64,000 nucleotides of DNA from an uncultured Kordiimonas sp. GTDB lineage: Bacteria; Pseudomonadota; Alphaproteobacteria; Sphingomonadales; Kordiimonadaceae. Positions 56,916-64,000 of the stretch are shown here, in pieces. Position 1 is the stretch's first letter, and the number at the start of each line of letters is the position of its first letter. The stretch is from contig CANLMI010000002.1 of NCBI GenBank assembly GCA_947492375.1, positions 931,529 to 995,528 on the forward strand, written 5' to 3'. The notes under the pieces were generated by a model, which was given only the letters and a program-made list of their open reading frames with translations, did no database searches and was not told the DNA's origin. Position numbers and translations under genes: made by a program.

Positions 56916-57797
56916 CTAAAGGCTTTCAAAGATAAAACCGACATATCGGTCCGGCCATTCAGCGTTATCTGTCTGCCAGCGCGCATCCATATCCGCAAGT
57001 GGTTTCAACGCTACAATTTCTTCCAGTGTTTTACCTTCGGTTTTCAATTTGATCACCCTGTCTCGGCTTTCAATTAACATTTGATAGTATTCTATCAACA
57101 ATTGCTTATCCGAAAGTGGCCCATGACCAGGAATAATTAAAGTATCACTATTAGAAATTTCTATGGCTTCTGCAATTGTTTCTATCAAACCGCCAATGGT
57201 GCCACCGTTTTTTGTATCAATGAATGGGAATCTATTCGCAAAAAAGGTATCCCCCATATGCAAAACATTATTACCTTTAAAATATACTAAGCTATCACCG
57301 TCAGTGTGGGCACGCGATACATGAACAATCCGCGCTTCTTCACCATTTAAATGTAATGACATCTCATCGTTAAACGTCACAACAGGCAGCGATTTTTCAC
57401 CCAATTTATTCTCTGTTGCTTGAAAAACCCTTGGTGCCATACGAACCCGTACATTATCGTGGGCAACGATAACCGAACCTGTTTTACCAAAGCTTTCATT
57501 ACCACCAGTGTGGTCACCGTGAAAATGCGTATTGATAACATACCTAATCGGCTTGTCAGAAAGCGCTTTAATGGCAGCACGAATTTTGTCAGACAAAGGG
57601 GCAAACTGATCATCAACGATATAAATACCGTCATCACCTAATGAGACACCAATATTACCTCCAGCGCCAAATAATACATGAATATTGCCTCTTACATGTT
57701 CTGTTGTAATCTCAACATTAGCAAAACGATCATCTTGCGCCCCAACAACCGTTGAAAGCATAGTGGCTGCAATCAGCGAATTTAATATTTGTTTCAA
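56916..57797 (-). CDS. Exported metallo-beta-lactamase-fold hydrolase
   Basis: 293 residues with a signal peptide (about 1-20, cleavage after VGA). Zinc ligands are in INTHFHGDHTGGN, the His of SRAHTDGDSL, the Asp of LHMGDTFF and the His of IPGHGPL. The general pattern fits the broad MBL-fold family, not a proven beta-lactamase. Substrate is unknown. It shares a terminator with the lipoprotein gene. Confidence 0.87.
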   Translation of the reverse strand: MKQILNSLIAATMLSTVVGAQDDRFANVEITTEHVRGNIHVLFGAGGNIGVSLGDDGIYIVDDQFAPLSDKIRAAIKALSDKPIRYVINTHFHGDHTGGNESFGKTGSVIVAHDNVRVRMAPRVFQATENKLGEKSLPVVTFNDEMSLHLNGEEARIVHVSRAHTDGDSLVYFKGNNVLHMGDTFFANRFPFIDTKNGGTIGGLIETIAEAIEISNSDTLIIPGHGPLSDKQLLIEYYQMLIESRDRVIKLKTEGKTLEEIVALKPLADMDARWQTDNAEWPDRYVGFIFESL

Positions 57798-58057
57798 TGC
57801 AGTGTCCCTTCCCCATTATAAATTACCCGTATACCCCACAGCAAAATACACCAAACAAAAACACCAGCAAATGACAAGGTGGTGAATATGATATAGTTAA
57901 GGCAACATAATATGCCCTATATAACAAACTGCACGATGTTGCCATGATATGGTCATGCTTAAAACTTTTATTCTTCTAACTGTAATGTAGACTTGAGAAT
58001 TGTTGAAATCTGTATGATACAGAGCTAATGGAAAAAATTTACTATTAAGGGGGCCTT

Positions 58058-59284
58058 ATGGCCGAAAAGAAGGTCATTGCCGTCATATTTGGCGGACGAA
58101 GTGTAGAACATGATGTCAGCATTTTAACCGGGCTTCAATTTCTTGAAGCATTAGACCCAAGGCAATATAGCGGTTTACCGATTTATGTTGACCCGCTCGG
58201 CCAGTGGTGGACAGGTGATACCTTAAAAAAACGCACACATTACCCCCTCAATGATAGCAAACGCAAAGCTCTGACCGAGGTGAAGCTTGAACTTGCAACA
58301 AACGCCGTTGGAAAACCCACGCTAACAACAATAAAAAAAGGGTTAATGGGTGAAAAGCGGGAATATATCCCCTTTGATTTAATGGTTCCCGCTATTCATG
58401 GCTCAAACGGCGAAGATGGAACAATTCAGGGCTTGCTCGAATTTGCTAATGTTCCTTATTCGGGTTGCAGAACCCTTGGCGCTGCTGCCACTATGAATAA
58501 ACCATTTGCCAAAAAACAAGCTCGAAATGCCAATATAAACGTCCTTAATGACCTTATTATTTCACGGCCAAAACAAGGTGATTTTATTGATCCTGACCAA
58601 ATCGAAGATCAGTTACGCAGTGCTTTCGGGTCGATTACATATCCATATATTGTAAAACCTTGCAACTTAGGGTCTAGCGTTGGTGTTGGAAAAGCAGATG
58701 ATACTGAAGGTTTAATCGGTGCCTTAATGTCGGCATTTAAGCTGGATAATGAGCTTATAATTGAGCCATTTGTCGATAACCTTGTTGAATATAATGTTGC
58801 CGCCAGAAGAAAGTTGGATGGGACAATTATAACATCCGCGATTGAACGCCCACTTCGCAGCGCTGAATTATTGGATTTTAAAAATAAATATCTGGGCGGT
58901 AGTGAACCTGGCTCGCCAAAAGCAAAATCAGGCAATAGCGAAGGAATGGCGTCCCTTAATCGTAAGCTCAATCCTGAAGAATTAAATGACAAACAAATAC
59001 GTTTCATCCGGGAGAGCAGCATCAAGGTTTTCGATGATATGAGCTTGGCCGGGAGTGTTAGAATTGATTTCCTCTGTAACGGTGAAACTGGCGAGCTGTG
59101 GCTAAATGAAATTAATACGATACCAGGCTCATTTGCTTATTTCTTATGGGAAGCAGCAGAAGAAGCGACAAGCTTTCTCACGCTAACATCCGACATAATT
59201 GAAGAAGGGTTTGTATTATCGGCTCAGCGGCTTGGAGAAACAGACACAAACGTTAGCGGCGCTACGATTTTTATGGAAAGCTAA
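58058..59284 (+). CDS. Variant D-alanine-D-alanine ligase (ATP-grasp)
   Basis: 408 residues, longer than the usual 300-370. The ATP-grasp ligase core is intact: FGGRSVEHDVSILT, AIHGSNGEDGTIQGLLE, YSGCRTLGAAATMNKPFAKK, the nucleotide Lys in YPYIVKPCNLGSSVGVG, and magnesium ligands in VRIDFL and LWLNEINTIPGS. The substrate-side segment after that motif reads FAYFLWE rather than the usual Ddl sequence, and an insert of about 40 residues (Pro/Lys/Ser-rich) precedes it. It is first in a tight operon with an alpha/beta hydrolase (8-bp gap) and a membrane Mur ligase. AAGGGGG precedes ATG. The product may be D-Ala-D-Ala or a related dipeptide/depsipeptide. Confidence 0.83.
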   Translation: MAEKKVIAVIFGGRSVEHDVSILTGLQFLEALDPRQYSGLPIYVDPLGQWWTGDTLKKRTHYPLNDSKRKALTEVKLELATNAVGKPTLTTIKKGLMGEKREYIPFDLMVPAIHGSNGEDGTIQGLLEFANVPYSGCRTLGAAATMNKPFAKKQARNANINVLNDLIISRPKQGDFIDPDQIEDQLRSAFGSITYPYIVKPCNLGSSVGVGKADDTEGLIGALMSAFKLDNELIIEPFVDNLVEYNVAARRKLDGTIITSAIERPLRSAELLDFKNKYLGGSEPGSPKAKSGNSEGMASLNRKLNPEELNDKQIRFIRESSIKVFDDMSLAGSVRIDFLCNGETGELWLNEINTIPGSFAYFLWEAAEEATSFLTLTSDIIEEGFVLSAQRLGETDTNVSGATIFMES

Positions 59285-59292
59285 TTTCATCC

Positions 59293-60066
59293 ATGACTAT
59301 GCAAAACAGCCAAAAACAAAACCCGATCAAATGGCACCATCAAGGCTTTGGTGATGGTGAGCAAACATTGATATGGTTACATGGCTGGGGCCAAAATCAT
59401 ACAGCAATGCACCGCATAGCCGGGTTGTTCAAAGCCGATCATAAAAACAGGCTTTTTGATCAACCAGGCTTTGGCGAAACACCGATTATCGAAAACGGCG
59501 GAACAGAAGAGTATGCAGATGCTCTTGCTCCCCAATTGGAAAACGGCAAATCGCATATAATCATTGGGCATAGTTATGGCGGTAGAGTAGCTATTCAAAT
59601 GGCTGCACGTCATCCGGAGAAAGTAAAAGCAATTATTTTAATTAGCGGGGCTGGCATTCCGCGTAAACGCAGTATAAAATTTAAAGTGCGCGCTTTTGTG
59701 CTTCGTTCTATTGGCCAGTGTGCCCGATTAGCTGATTCAATATTCAATAGCAATCTTCGCGAACAATACTCTAATCGATTTGGCAGCAATGATTACCGAA
59801 ACGCAGGTGAGTTACGCACCACGTTTGTAAAAGCGGTAACAGAGAACCTAACCATTGTCGCCAAACAGGTAAAAGCACCCACTTTGTTAATCTATGGTAG
59901 CGATGATACTGAAACACCACCCGAGATCGGCCAAAAATATGAAGACGCCATAACCATTGCACGCTACGAAGAACTTGAAGGTTTCAATCATTGGGATATT
60001 CTTGATCGAGGTGCCTATCAGTGTGAGGCTCTTATAAGGAAATTTTTTCAGGACCTTAATTCATGA
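59293..60066 (+). CDS. Alpha/beta hydrolase within the Ddl/Mur ligase operon
   Basis: 257 residues. The nucleophile elbow is GHSYGG, an acid residue lies in YGSDDTETPPE, and the His in EGFNHWDIL. The oxyanion region is WLHGWGQNH. The substrate is unknown. It starts 8 bp after the ligase and its stop overlaps the next start (ATGA), so it should be made together with both. It may act on a cell-wall intermediate or tailor a peptide made by its neighbours; this rests on position only. Confidence 0.83.
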   Translation: MTMQNSQKQNPIKWHHQGFGDGEQTLIWLHGWGQNHTAMHRIAGLFKADHKNRLFDQPGFGETPIIENGGTEEYADALAPQLENGKSHIIIGHSYGGRVAIQMAARHPEKVKAIILISGAGIPRKRSIKFKVRAFVLRSIGQCARLADSIFNSNLREQYSNRFGSNDYRNAGELRTTFVKAVTENLTIVAKQVKAPTLLIYGSDDTETPPEIGQKYEDAITIARYEELEGFNHWDILDRGAYQCEALIRKFFQDLNS

Positions 60067-61784
60067 CCACCCTCGACAGCCTACCTTTTAGCCTTGTTAT
60101 AATCGCAATCGGTAGCCCTCTATTAATATGGTTTCTTATCGAAAGGGGCCTGACACTATCCAAATTTTTTCAACAAGAAGAATACGATAGCCCACGCTTT
60201 ATAAAATGGCTCCACCATAAAAAAGCCTATGATAGACGAACTAGCCTTTGGTTGCTTTTAGCCCTGTTAGCTGGCGGCCTCTCACAAAATACTTTGCTAG
60301 CTGATTTATCTTATATGGTTTGGCCATTTATCTTAATTGGCCTTTTCCATGGCATCCTCACTTCACGGCGCAACAGAAGCATATCAAAGAAAAAACTTGT
60401 TGTCACAACACGTGTAAAGCGTATCCTTAGCACTTACATGCTGTTAACACTCGGCCTAACAATCTTCATTATTTTACTTACCAGTTTGGCACCAGCAGGT
60501 AGTCACTTTACTATAAGCATGAGCATTGATAATTTCGATTTTGGCATCATTGCATACGACTGGCGCGTTGCTGCCTTTGCAGGTTTATTGATAGCTCTCA
60601 TCCAAATTTTACCTTTCGTTCTAGTTACTGCAAACAAATTATTAGAACCCGCAGAAGAGCGAGTGAAAGCCAAGTTTCGACAGGAAGCTATTGATAAATT
60701 TACCACTCTCAAACCAACCGTGATAGCAATCACAGGTTCTTTTGGCAAAACATCCACCAAACATATACTTAGCCATATTTTATCCAACGCTGCACCAACG
60801 CTCGCCACTCCGGGAAGTGTTAATACAGACATGGGAATAACACGTGTTATTCGTGAAAGCCTGACACCAGAACATCAATATTTTATTGTTGAAATGGGTG
60901 CGTATGGCCCAGGGTCAATCGCCCGGCTATGCCAGCTCACCCCTCCTAATATTGCTATGATATCTGCCGTGGGTGCGGCTCATTATGAACGGTTTAAATC
61001 GCTAGAGACTGTCGCAAAAGCAAAATTTGAGATCGCCGAAGCCAGCTTTGCAAACGGCGGTAAGGCTATCATTAATCAAAACGGCATCCCTGAGCATCTA
61101 TTGTCAGAGAGATTAGGGCATATCCAAGGCCCTTATATCAAAGTTGGCGGTATCAATAGTGATATATCAATTAAGCAAATCACCATGGGTGCCAGTGGTC
61201 TTAGCGTAGAAATAAGAGAAAGTGGTGAAAATCATATTTTAAAAGCACCGCTTTTTGGTAACCATCAAGGTGAAAATATTGCGCTTGCAGCAGCCTGCGC
61301 CCATGCAATTGGAATGCCTTGGACAGCCATAAAAGGGGCTTTGTTATCCACGCCGCAGATCAGGCATAGGCTCGAAGTTACAAAATCACCCAATGCACCT
61401 ACAGTTATTGACGATGCATACAATTCCAACCCCATTGGCTTTGCCGCGGCTCTCGAATGCCTTGACATTCTAAAGCAAGAGAATGGTAGGCGGATATTAA
61501 TCACCCCGGGGATGGTTGAGCTCGGGGAAAAACACGACGCAGAACACGAACGTCTCGGTGAAATTGCGGCAAAACATTGTGATATTGTTCTTGTTGTTAC
61601 ACCGGCCCGAATTCCCTCTTTCTTAAAAGGGCTAGAGCAAAAAAATGATGGCAATGTAACCGTTATGACATTTGATACACAAGAATCAGCGGAAAACTGG
61701 GCGCGGAAAAACTGGAAAAATGAAGATGTTGTGTTATTCGAAAACAATCTACCCGACATTTATGAAAGTGATGTAAAACTTTGA
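60063..61784 (+). CDS. Membrane-embedded Mur ligase (MurF-like)
   Basis: 573 residues. The first about 195 residues hold five hydrophobic helices (about 8-26, 61-78, 84-100, 120-142, 167-190), which are absent from normal MurF. The Mur ligase core follows: P-loop ITGSFGKTSTK (about 224-233), VEMGAYGPGSIARL, ISAVGAAHYERFKS, the ADP-binding NHQGENIALAAA, DDAYNSNPIGFAAALE, and GMVELGEKHDAEHERLG. These are closest to MurF, which adds D-Ala-D-Ala to the UDP-MurNAc-tripeptide. Here the enzyme would work at the inner membrane, perhaps on a lipid-linked acceptor. It overlaps the hydrolase gene by 4 bp. Confidence 0.85.
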   Translation: MTTLDSLPFSLVIIAIGSPLLIWFLIERGLTLSKFFQQEEYDSPRFIKWLHHKKAYDRRTSLWLLLALLAGGLSQNTLLADLSYMVWPFILIGLFHGILTSRRNRSISKKKLVVTTRVKRILSTYMLLTLGLTIFIILLTSLAPAGSHFTISMSIDNFDFGIIAYDWRVAAFAGLLIALIQILPFVLVTANKLLEPAEERVKAKFRQEAIDKFTTLKPTVIAITGSFGKTSTKHILSHILSNAAPTLATPGSVNTDMGITRVIRESLTPEHQYFIVEMGAYGPGSIARLCQLTPPNIAMISAVGAAHYERFKSLETVAKAKFEIAEASFANGGKAIINQNGIPEHLLSERLGHIQGPYIKVGGINSDISIKQITMGASGLSVEIRESGENHILKAPLFGNHQGENIALAAACAHAIGMPWTAIKGALLSTPQIRHRLEVTKSPNAPTVIDDAYNSNPIGFAAALECLDILKQENGRRILITPGMVELGEKHDAEHERLGEIAAKHCDIVLVVTPARIPSFLKGLEQKNDGNVTVMTFDTQESAENWARKNWKNEDVVLFENNLPDIYESDVKL

Positions 61785-61796
61785 CAGCCTATATAT

Positions 61797-62630
61797 TCAA
61801 GGTTTTCCGTCACGCTTGAGATCAAGTGCTTCGAGGTTTGCTCGTGCTGCCACAGCATCTACCCCTTCGCTCTGCAACAATAATACATCTAGCCAGGCTT
61901 GCCTTGCTTCTTTGAAGTTATTTTGAGCATGCATCAAATTACCAAACTCTAACCGGGCTGACGGATCATTTGGATAAACTTGCTCATAAAGTGAAAGTGC
62001 CTGCGCAGCATCATCAAACTGGCCGGCGCCTCGTGCAGCAGAGGCAAGCAAGAGCAATATATCAATTCGCCCCGGTTCAGCTTTTGAAACGGCCTTAAGG
62101 TCGGTATAGGCCTGTTCAAAATTATCATCAGCGGCAGCAATACGCGATCTATCTATCAAAAGTTCACGCTCTTGCGAACTCCCCTCGGCTGTCAGAGATA
62201 AAGCATTATCAATCGCCTCTTCTGCACGTACGATTTCATCCGCGACTAACCAAGCGTTCGCAGCTTGACCATAAATTTCTGCTAATAAAAAAGCATTGGC
62301 AACCAACCGTTTCCCAAGGCGCACAGGCATATCCCGCCCGACACGCATATCATCAACCAATCGTTCCAAACGGATAGCCGCTTCTTCATGTTCACCAAGG
62401 TAAAATAAGCCAAGTGCTTCACAGTGCCGTGCAGGCACCCCGCCTCCTTCACCTTTCCAAATCAATGCTTCATTAATAGCGCTATCAGGAGCCTTTGATG
62501 TCAGGTCAAGGCAATTGGCATACCGTTGCTCATCAGATTGAAATTCGCTCTGCTGAGCGACCAAATGAAGCGAGACGCATAGTATGCTGACACTTATTTT
62601 ATTAAAAAGAGATAGTATTTCTTTCATCAT
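61797..62630 (-). CDS. TPR-repeat protein
   Basis: 277 residues, hydrophobic N-terminal segment (about 8-26) suggesting export. The body is helical with tetratricopeptide-like repeats, clearest at about 130-265 (ADEIVRAEEAIDNALSL, NFEQAYTDLKAVSKAEP, FDDAAQALSLYEQVYPNDP, NFKEARQAWLDVLLL). Likely a protein-interaction scaffold in the periplasm or membrane. Convergent with the Mur ligase gene, only 12 bp apart, and divergent from the epimerase gene. Confidence 0.8.
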   Translation of the reverse strand: MMKEILSLFNKISVSILCVSLHLVAQQSEFQSDEQRYANCLDLTSKAPDSAINEALIWKGEGGGVPARHCEALGLFYLGEHEEAAIRLERLVDDMRVGRDMPVRLGKRLVANAFLLAEIYGQAANAWLVADEIVRAEEAIDNALSLTAEGSSQERELLIDRSRIAAADDNFEQAYTDLKAVSKAEPGRIDILLLLASAARGAGQFDDAAQALSLYEQVYPNDPSARLEFGNLMHAQNNFKEARQAWLDVLLLQSEGVDAVAARANLEALDLKRDGKP

Positions 62631-62692
62631 GGCGGCTACCCTCTATAATCGGTGTGGCAATTTCAAGACATAAATAAAAAGCTGACAATTTT

Positions 62693-63583
62693 ATGATACA
62701 AAAAACACCACATCTACTTGTGTTCGGCCCCGGTTACACAGCGCGGCCTATCATGAAACACTTCAAAGATAAAGGCTGGAAAGTCAGCGCATCTTGGCGG
62801 CGAAGCGAAGCTAAACAGGAACTGGAACATTTAGGGTATCAACCTATCGCTCTTAATAGAGATAGTGACCCAAAAAATCATGACTTAACCGACGTTACAC
62901 ACATTCTAACCTCTATTGCGCCCAAAAATGAAAACGACCCGATTCTACCAATCTTGAAAGAATGGCAGCCCGAAATGCCTGACATTGAATGGATAGGGTA
63001 TTTATCTAGTACAAATGTATATGGCAATCATGATGGTGCATGGGTAGACGAATTAACCCAGTGTACCCCCTCATTAGACCGAGGAAAAAGGCGGCTAAAG
63101 GCCGAAGATGATTGGAGGGACTTTTCCAACCTCATTAATGCCCGGTACCATATTTTCAGACTGGCTGGCATATACGGCCCAGACCGAAACGCCATACGCA
63201 CAATGATGGCAGGTAGAGCTAAAAGAATTATCAAAGAAGGCCAGATTTTTAGCCGTATTCATGTGGAGGATATTTGCCAAGTAGTAGTTAAAGCTGCAAC
63301 AGGTACTTATGAAACTAATATTTTCAACCTTGCTGATGATTATGCCTGTCCACCACAAGATGTGATTGTGGAAGCCGCAAATTTATTAGGCGTTTCAGCA
63401 CCAACAGCCCAAGACTGGGAAACAGCAGACTTAAGCCCTATGGCCCGTAGTTTTTATCTGGAGAGCAAACGCGTTAAAAATGATAAGATCAAATCTATTC
63501 TGGATATAACGCTTAAATATCCAACATATAAAGTTGGCCTGAATAGCTTATTGAAATATGAAATGGACCAAACAAACGGTTAA
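62693..63583 (+). CDS. NAD-dependent epimerase/dehydratase-like protein
   Basis: 296 residues of the extended SDR type, YeeZ-like. The nucleotide-binding loop is VFGPGYTARPIM rather than the strict GxxGxxG, followed by YLSSTNVYGNHDGAWVDE, where SDR enzymes place their active-site Tyr region, and FRLAGIYGPDRN. Substrate unknown; members act on sugar nucleotides or serve as oxidoreductases. Overlaps the convergent stress protein gene by 4 bp. Confidence 0.8.
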   Translation: MIQKTPHLLVFGPGYTARPIMKHFKDKGWKVSASWRRSEAKQELEHLGYQPIALNRDSDPKNHDLTDVTHILTSIAPKNENDPILPILKEWQPEMPDIEWIGYLSSTNVYGNHDGAWVDELTQCTPSLDRGKRRLKAEDDWRDFSNLINARYHIFRLAGIYGPDRNAIRTMMAGRAKRIIKEGQIFSRIHVEDICQVVVKAATGTYETNIFNLADDYACPPQDVIVEAANLLGVSAPTAQDWETADLSPMARSFYLESKRVKNDKIKSILDITLKYPTYKVGLNSLLKYEMDQTNG

Positions 63584-64000
63584 GCGATTGCATCAACCTG
63601 ATCATAAGTCATCGAACCAGGCACTAGCATAACCGGACACCGCATATTACCGACAAATTCACCCGCAAAGTAATCCACAAGTGGCCCGGGGTCACCCTCA
63701 GAACCTGCCCCTAATACTAAGCCGAATAAGTCGTCACGGTCTTCAATAAAGTCGCGCAAAGCATCTTTGGGCTCACCTTCAACAATAATCGTTTCTGGTT
63801 TTACACCGCAATAAGTTTCCAGCCGGCTTGCCATATCACCGAGAAGGGTTCTTGCTTCATCGTAAGCTTCTTCACGCATACGATCAGCCACCGCTACCCA
63901 GTGCTGGAATTCACCGGGCCGTATGCAGTGAAACAGAATTAATCCACCACCCGTAATATGACCAGCTCGTGCTGCTGCAAACCTGATAGCGACCTTCGAT
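63580..64000 (-). CDS. Universal stress protein UspA family (N-terminus cut by window edge)
   Basis: About 139 residues visible up to position 64000; the frame continues in the same phase with KVAIRFAAARAG, HITGGGLILFHCIRP, GEFQHWVAVADRM, then GAGSEGDPGPLVDYFAG and CPVMLVPG. That ending is the Usp ATP-binding region. A start at 63891 would wrongly cut off the N-terminal half. Small cytoplasmic stress protein. uspA commonly lies close to trpS in related bacteria, but here about 7.6 kb separates them. Confidence 0.85.
   Translation of the reverse strand, partial: SKVAIRFAAARAGHITGGGLILFHCIRPGEFQHWVAVADRMREEAYDEARTLLGDMASRLETYCGVKPETIIVEGEPKDALRDFIEDRDDLFGLVLGAGSEGDPGPLVDYFAGEFVGNMRCPVMLVPGSMTYDQVDAIA

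Noticed and set aside
1-64000. CRISPR arrays, tRNA or rRNA genes, insertion sequences, prophage
   Set aside because: No spaced direct repeats, cloverleaf-like sequence, rRNA blocks, transposase or phage genes were recognised. A tRNA scan would be needed to be certain.

Overview
The window comes from a low-to-mid GC alphaproteobacterium. The evidence is gene order typical of that class: lptC-lptA-lptB-rpoN-hpf-ptsN, def-fmt-truA, maeB divergent from mutS-glnD-murJ-trpS, a single-domain RNase D, DUF1491, and a 180-kDa-type NAD-glutamate dehydrogenase. The AT-leaning composition and marine-style secreted proteins suggest a group such as Kordiimonadales or relatives; the order-level guess is tentative. 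No rRNA, tRNA, CRISPR array, insertion sequence or integrase was recognised.

Left part (1-15.4 kb). A long minus-strand run begins at 9922. It reads paired type I secretion ABC proteins, an HlyD adaptor, nth, an exported M20 peptidase, and a TRAP transporter (dctP, dctQ, dctM; dctM is cut by the window edge). Divergent to it is a 1430-residue calcium-binding RTX protein, very likely the substrate of that secretion system. It contains two huge arrays of a 27-bp repeat (22 and 35 copies) that flank a folded domain. A convergent alpha/beta hydrolase closes this section.

Middle (15.5-34.5 kb). thrS and infC come first; infC appears to use an ATA start codon. Then come a small SEC-C gene broken by two single-base shifts, a membrane-tethered XRE regulator, a CPBP protease, an unknown membrane protein, NAD-glutamate dehydrogenase with a PAS-like gene upstream, and an acyl-CoA ligase. 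Next is a compact three-gene set: a periplasmic cupredoxin-like protein, a membrane GGDEF/EAL protein, and an outer-membrane beta-barrel. A TesB-like thioesterase follows convergently.

Core housekeeping block (34.7-56 kb). This holds RNase D, the Lpt lipopolysaccharide transport genes, sigma-54 with HPF and EIIA-Ntr, and a minus-strand PilZ / DUF1491 / def / fmt / truA cluster. It continues with a LuxO-like sigma-54 response regulator, malic enzyme, mutS, glnD, murJ and trpS.

Right part (56-64 kb). This looks accessory: a DUF4136-type lipoprotein, an exported metallo-beta-lactamase-fold hydrolase, then a tightly coupled operon of a variant D-Ala-D-Ala ligase, an alpha/beta hydrolase and a Mur ligase fused to a five-helix membrane domain. 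A TPR protein, an NAD-dependent epimerase-like protein and a universal stress protein (cut by the edge) follow. The Ddl/hydrolase/membrane-Mur-ligase operon and the cupredoxin/c-di-GMP/barrel operon are the best candidates for systems whose biology is not described.
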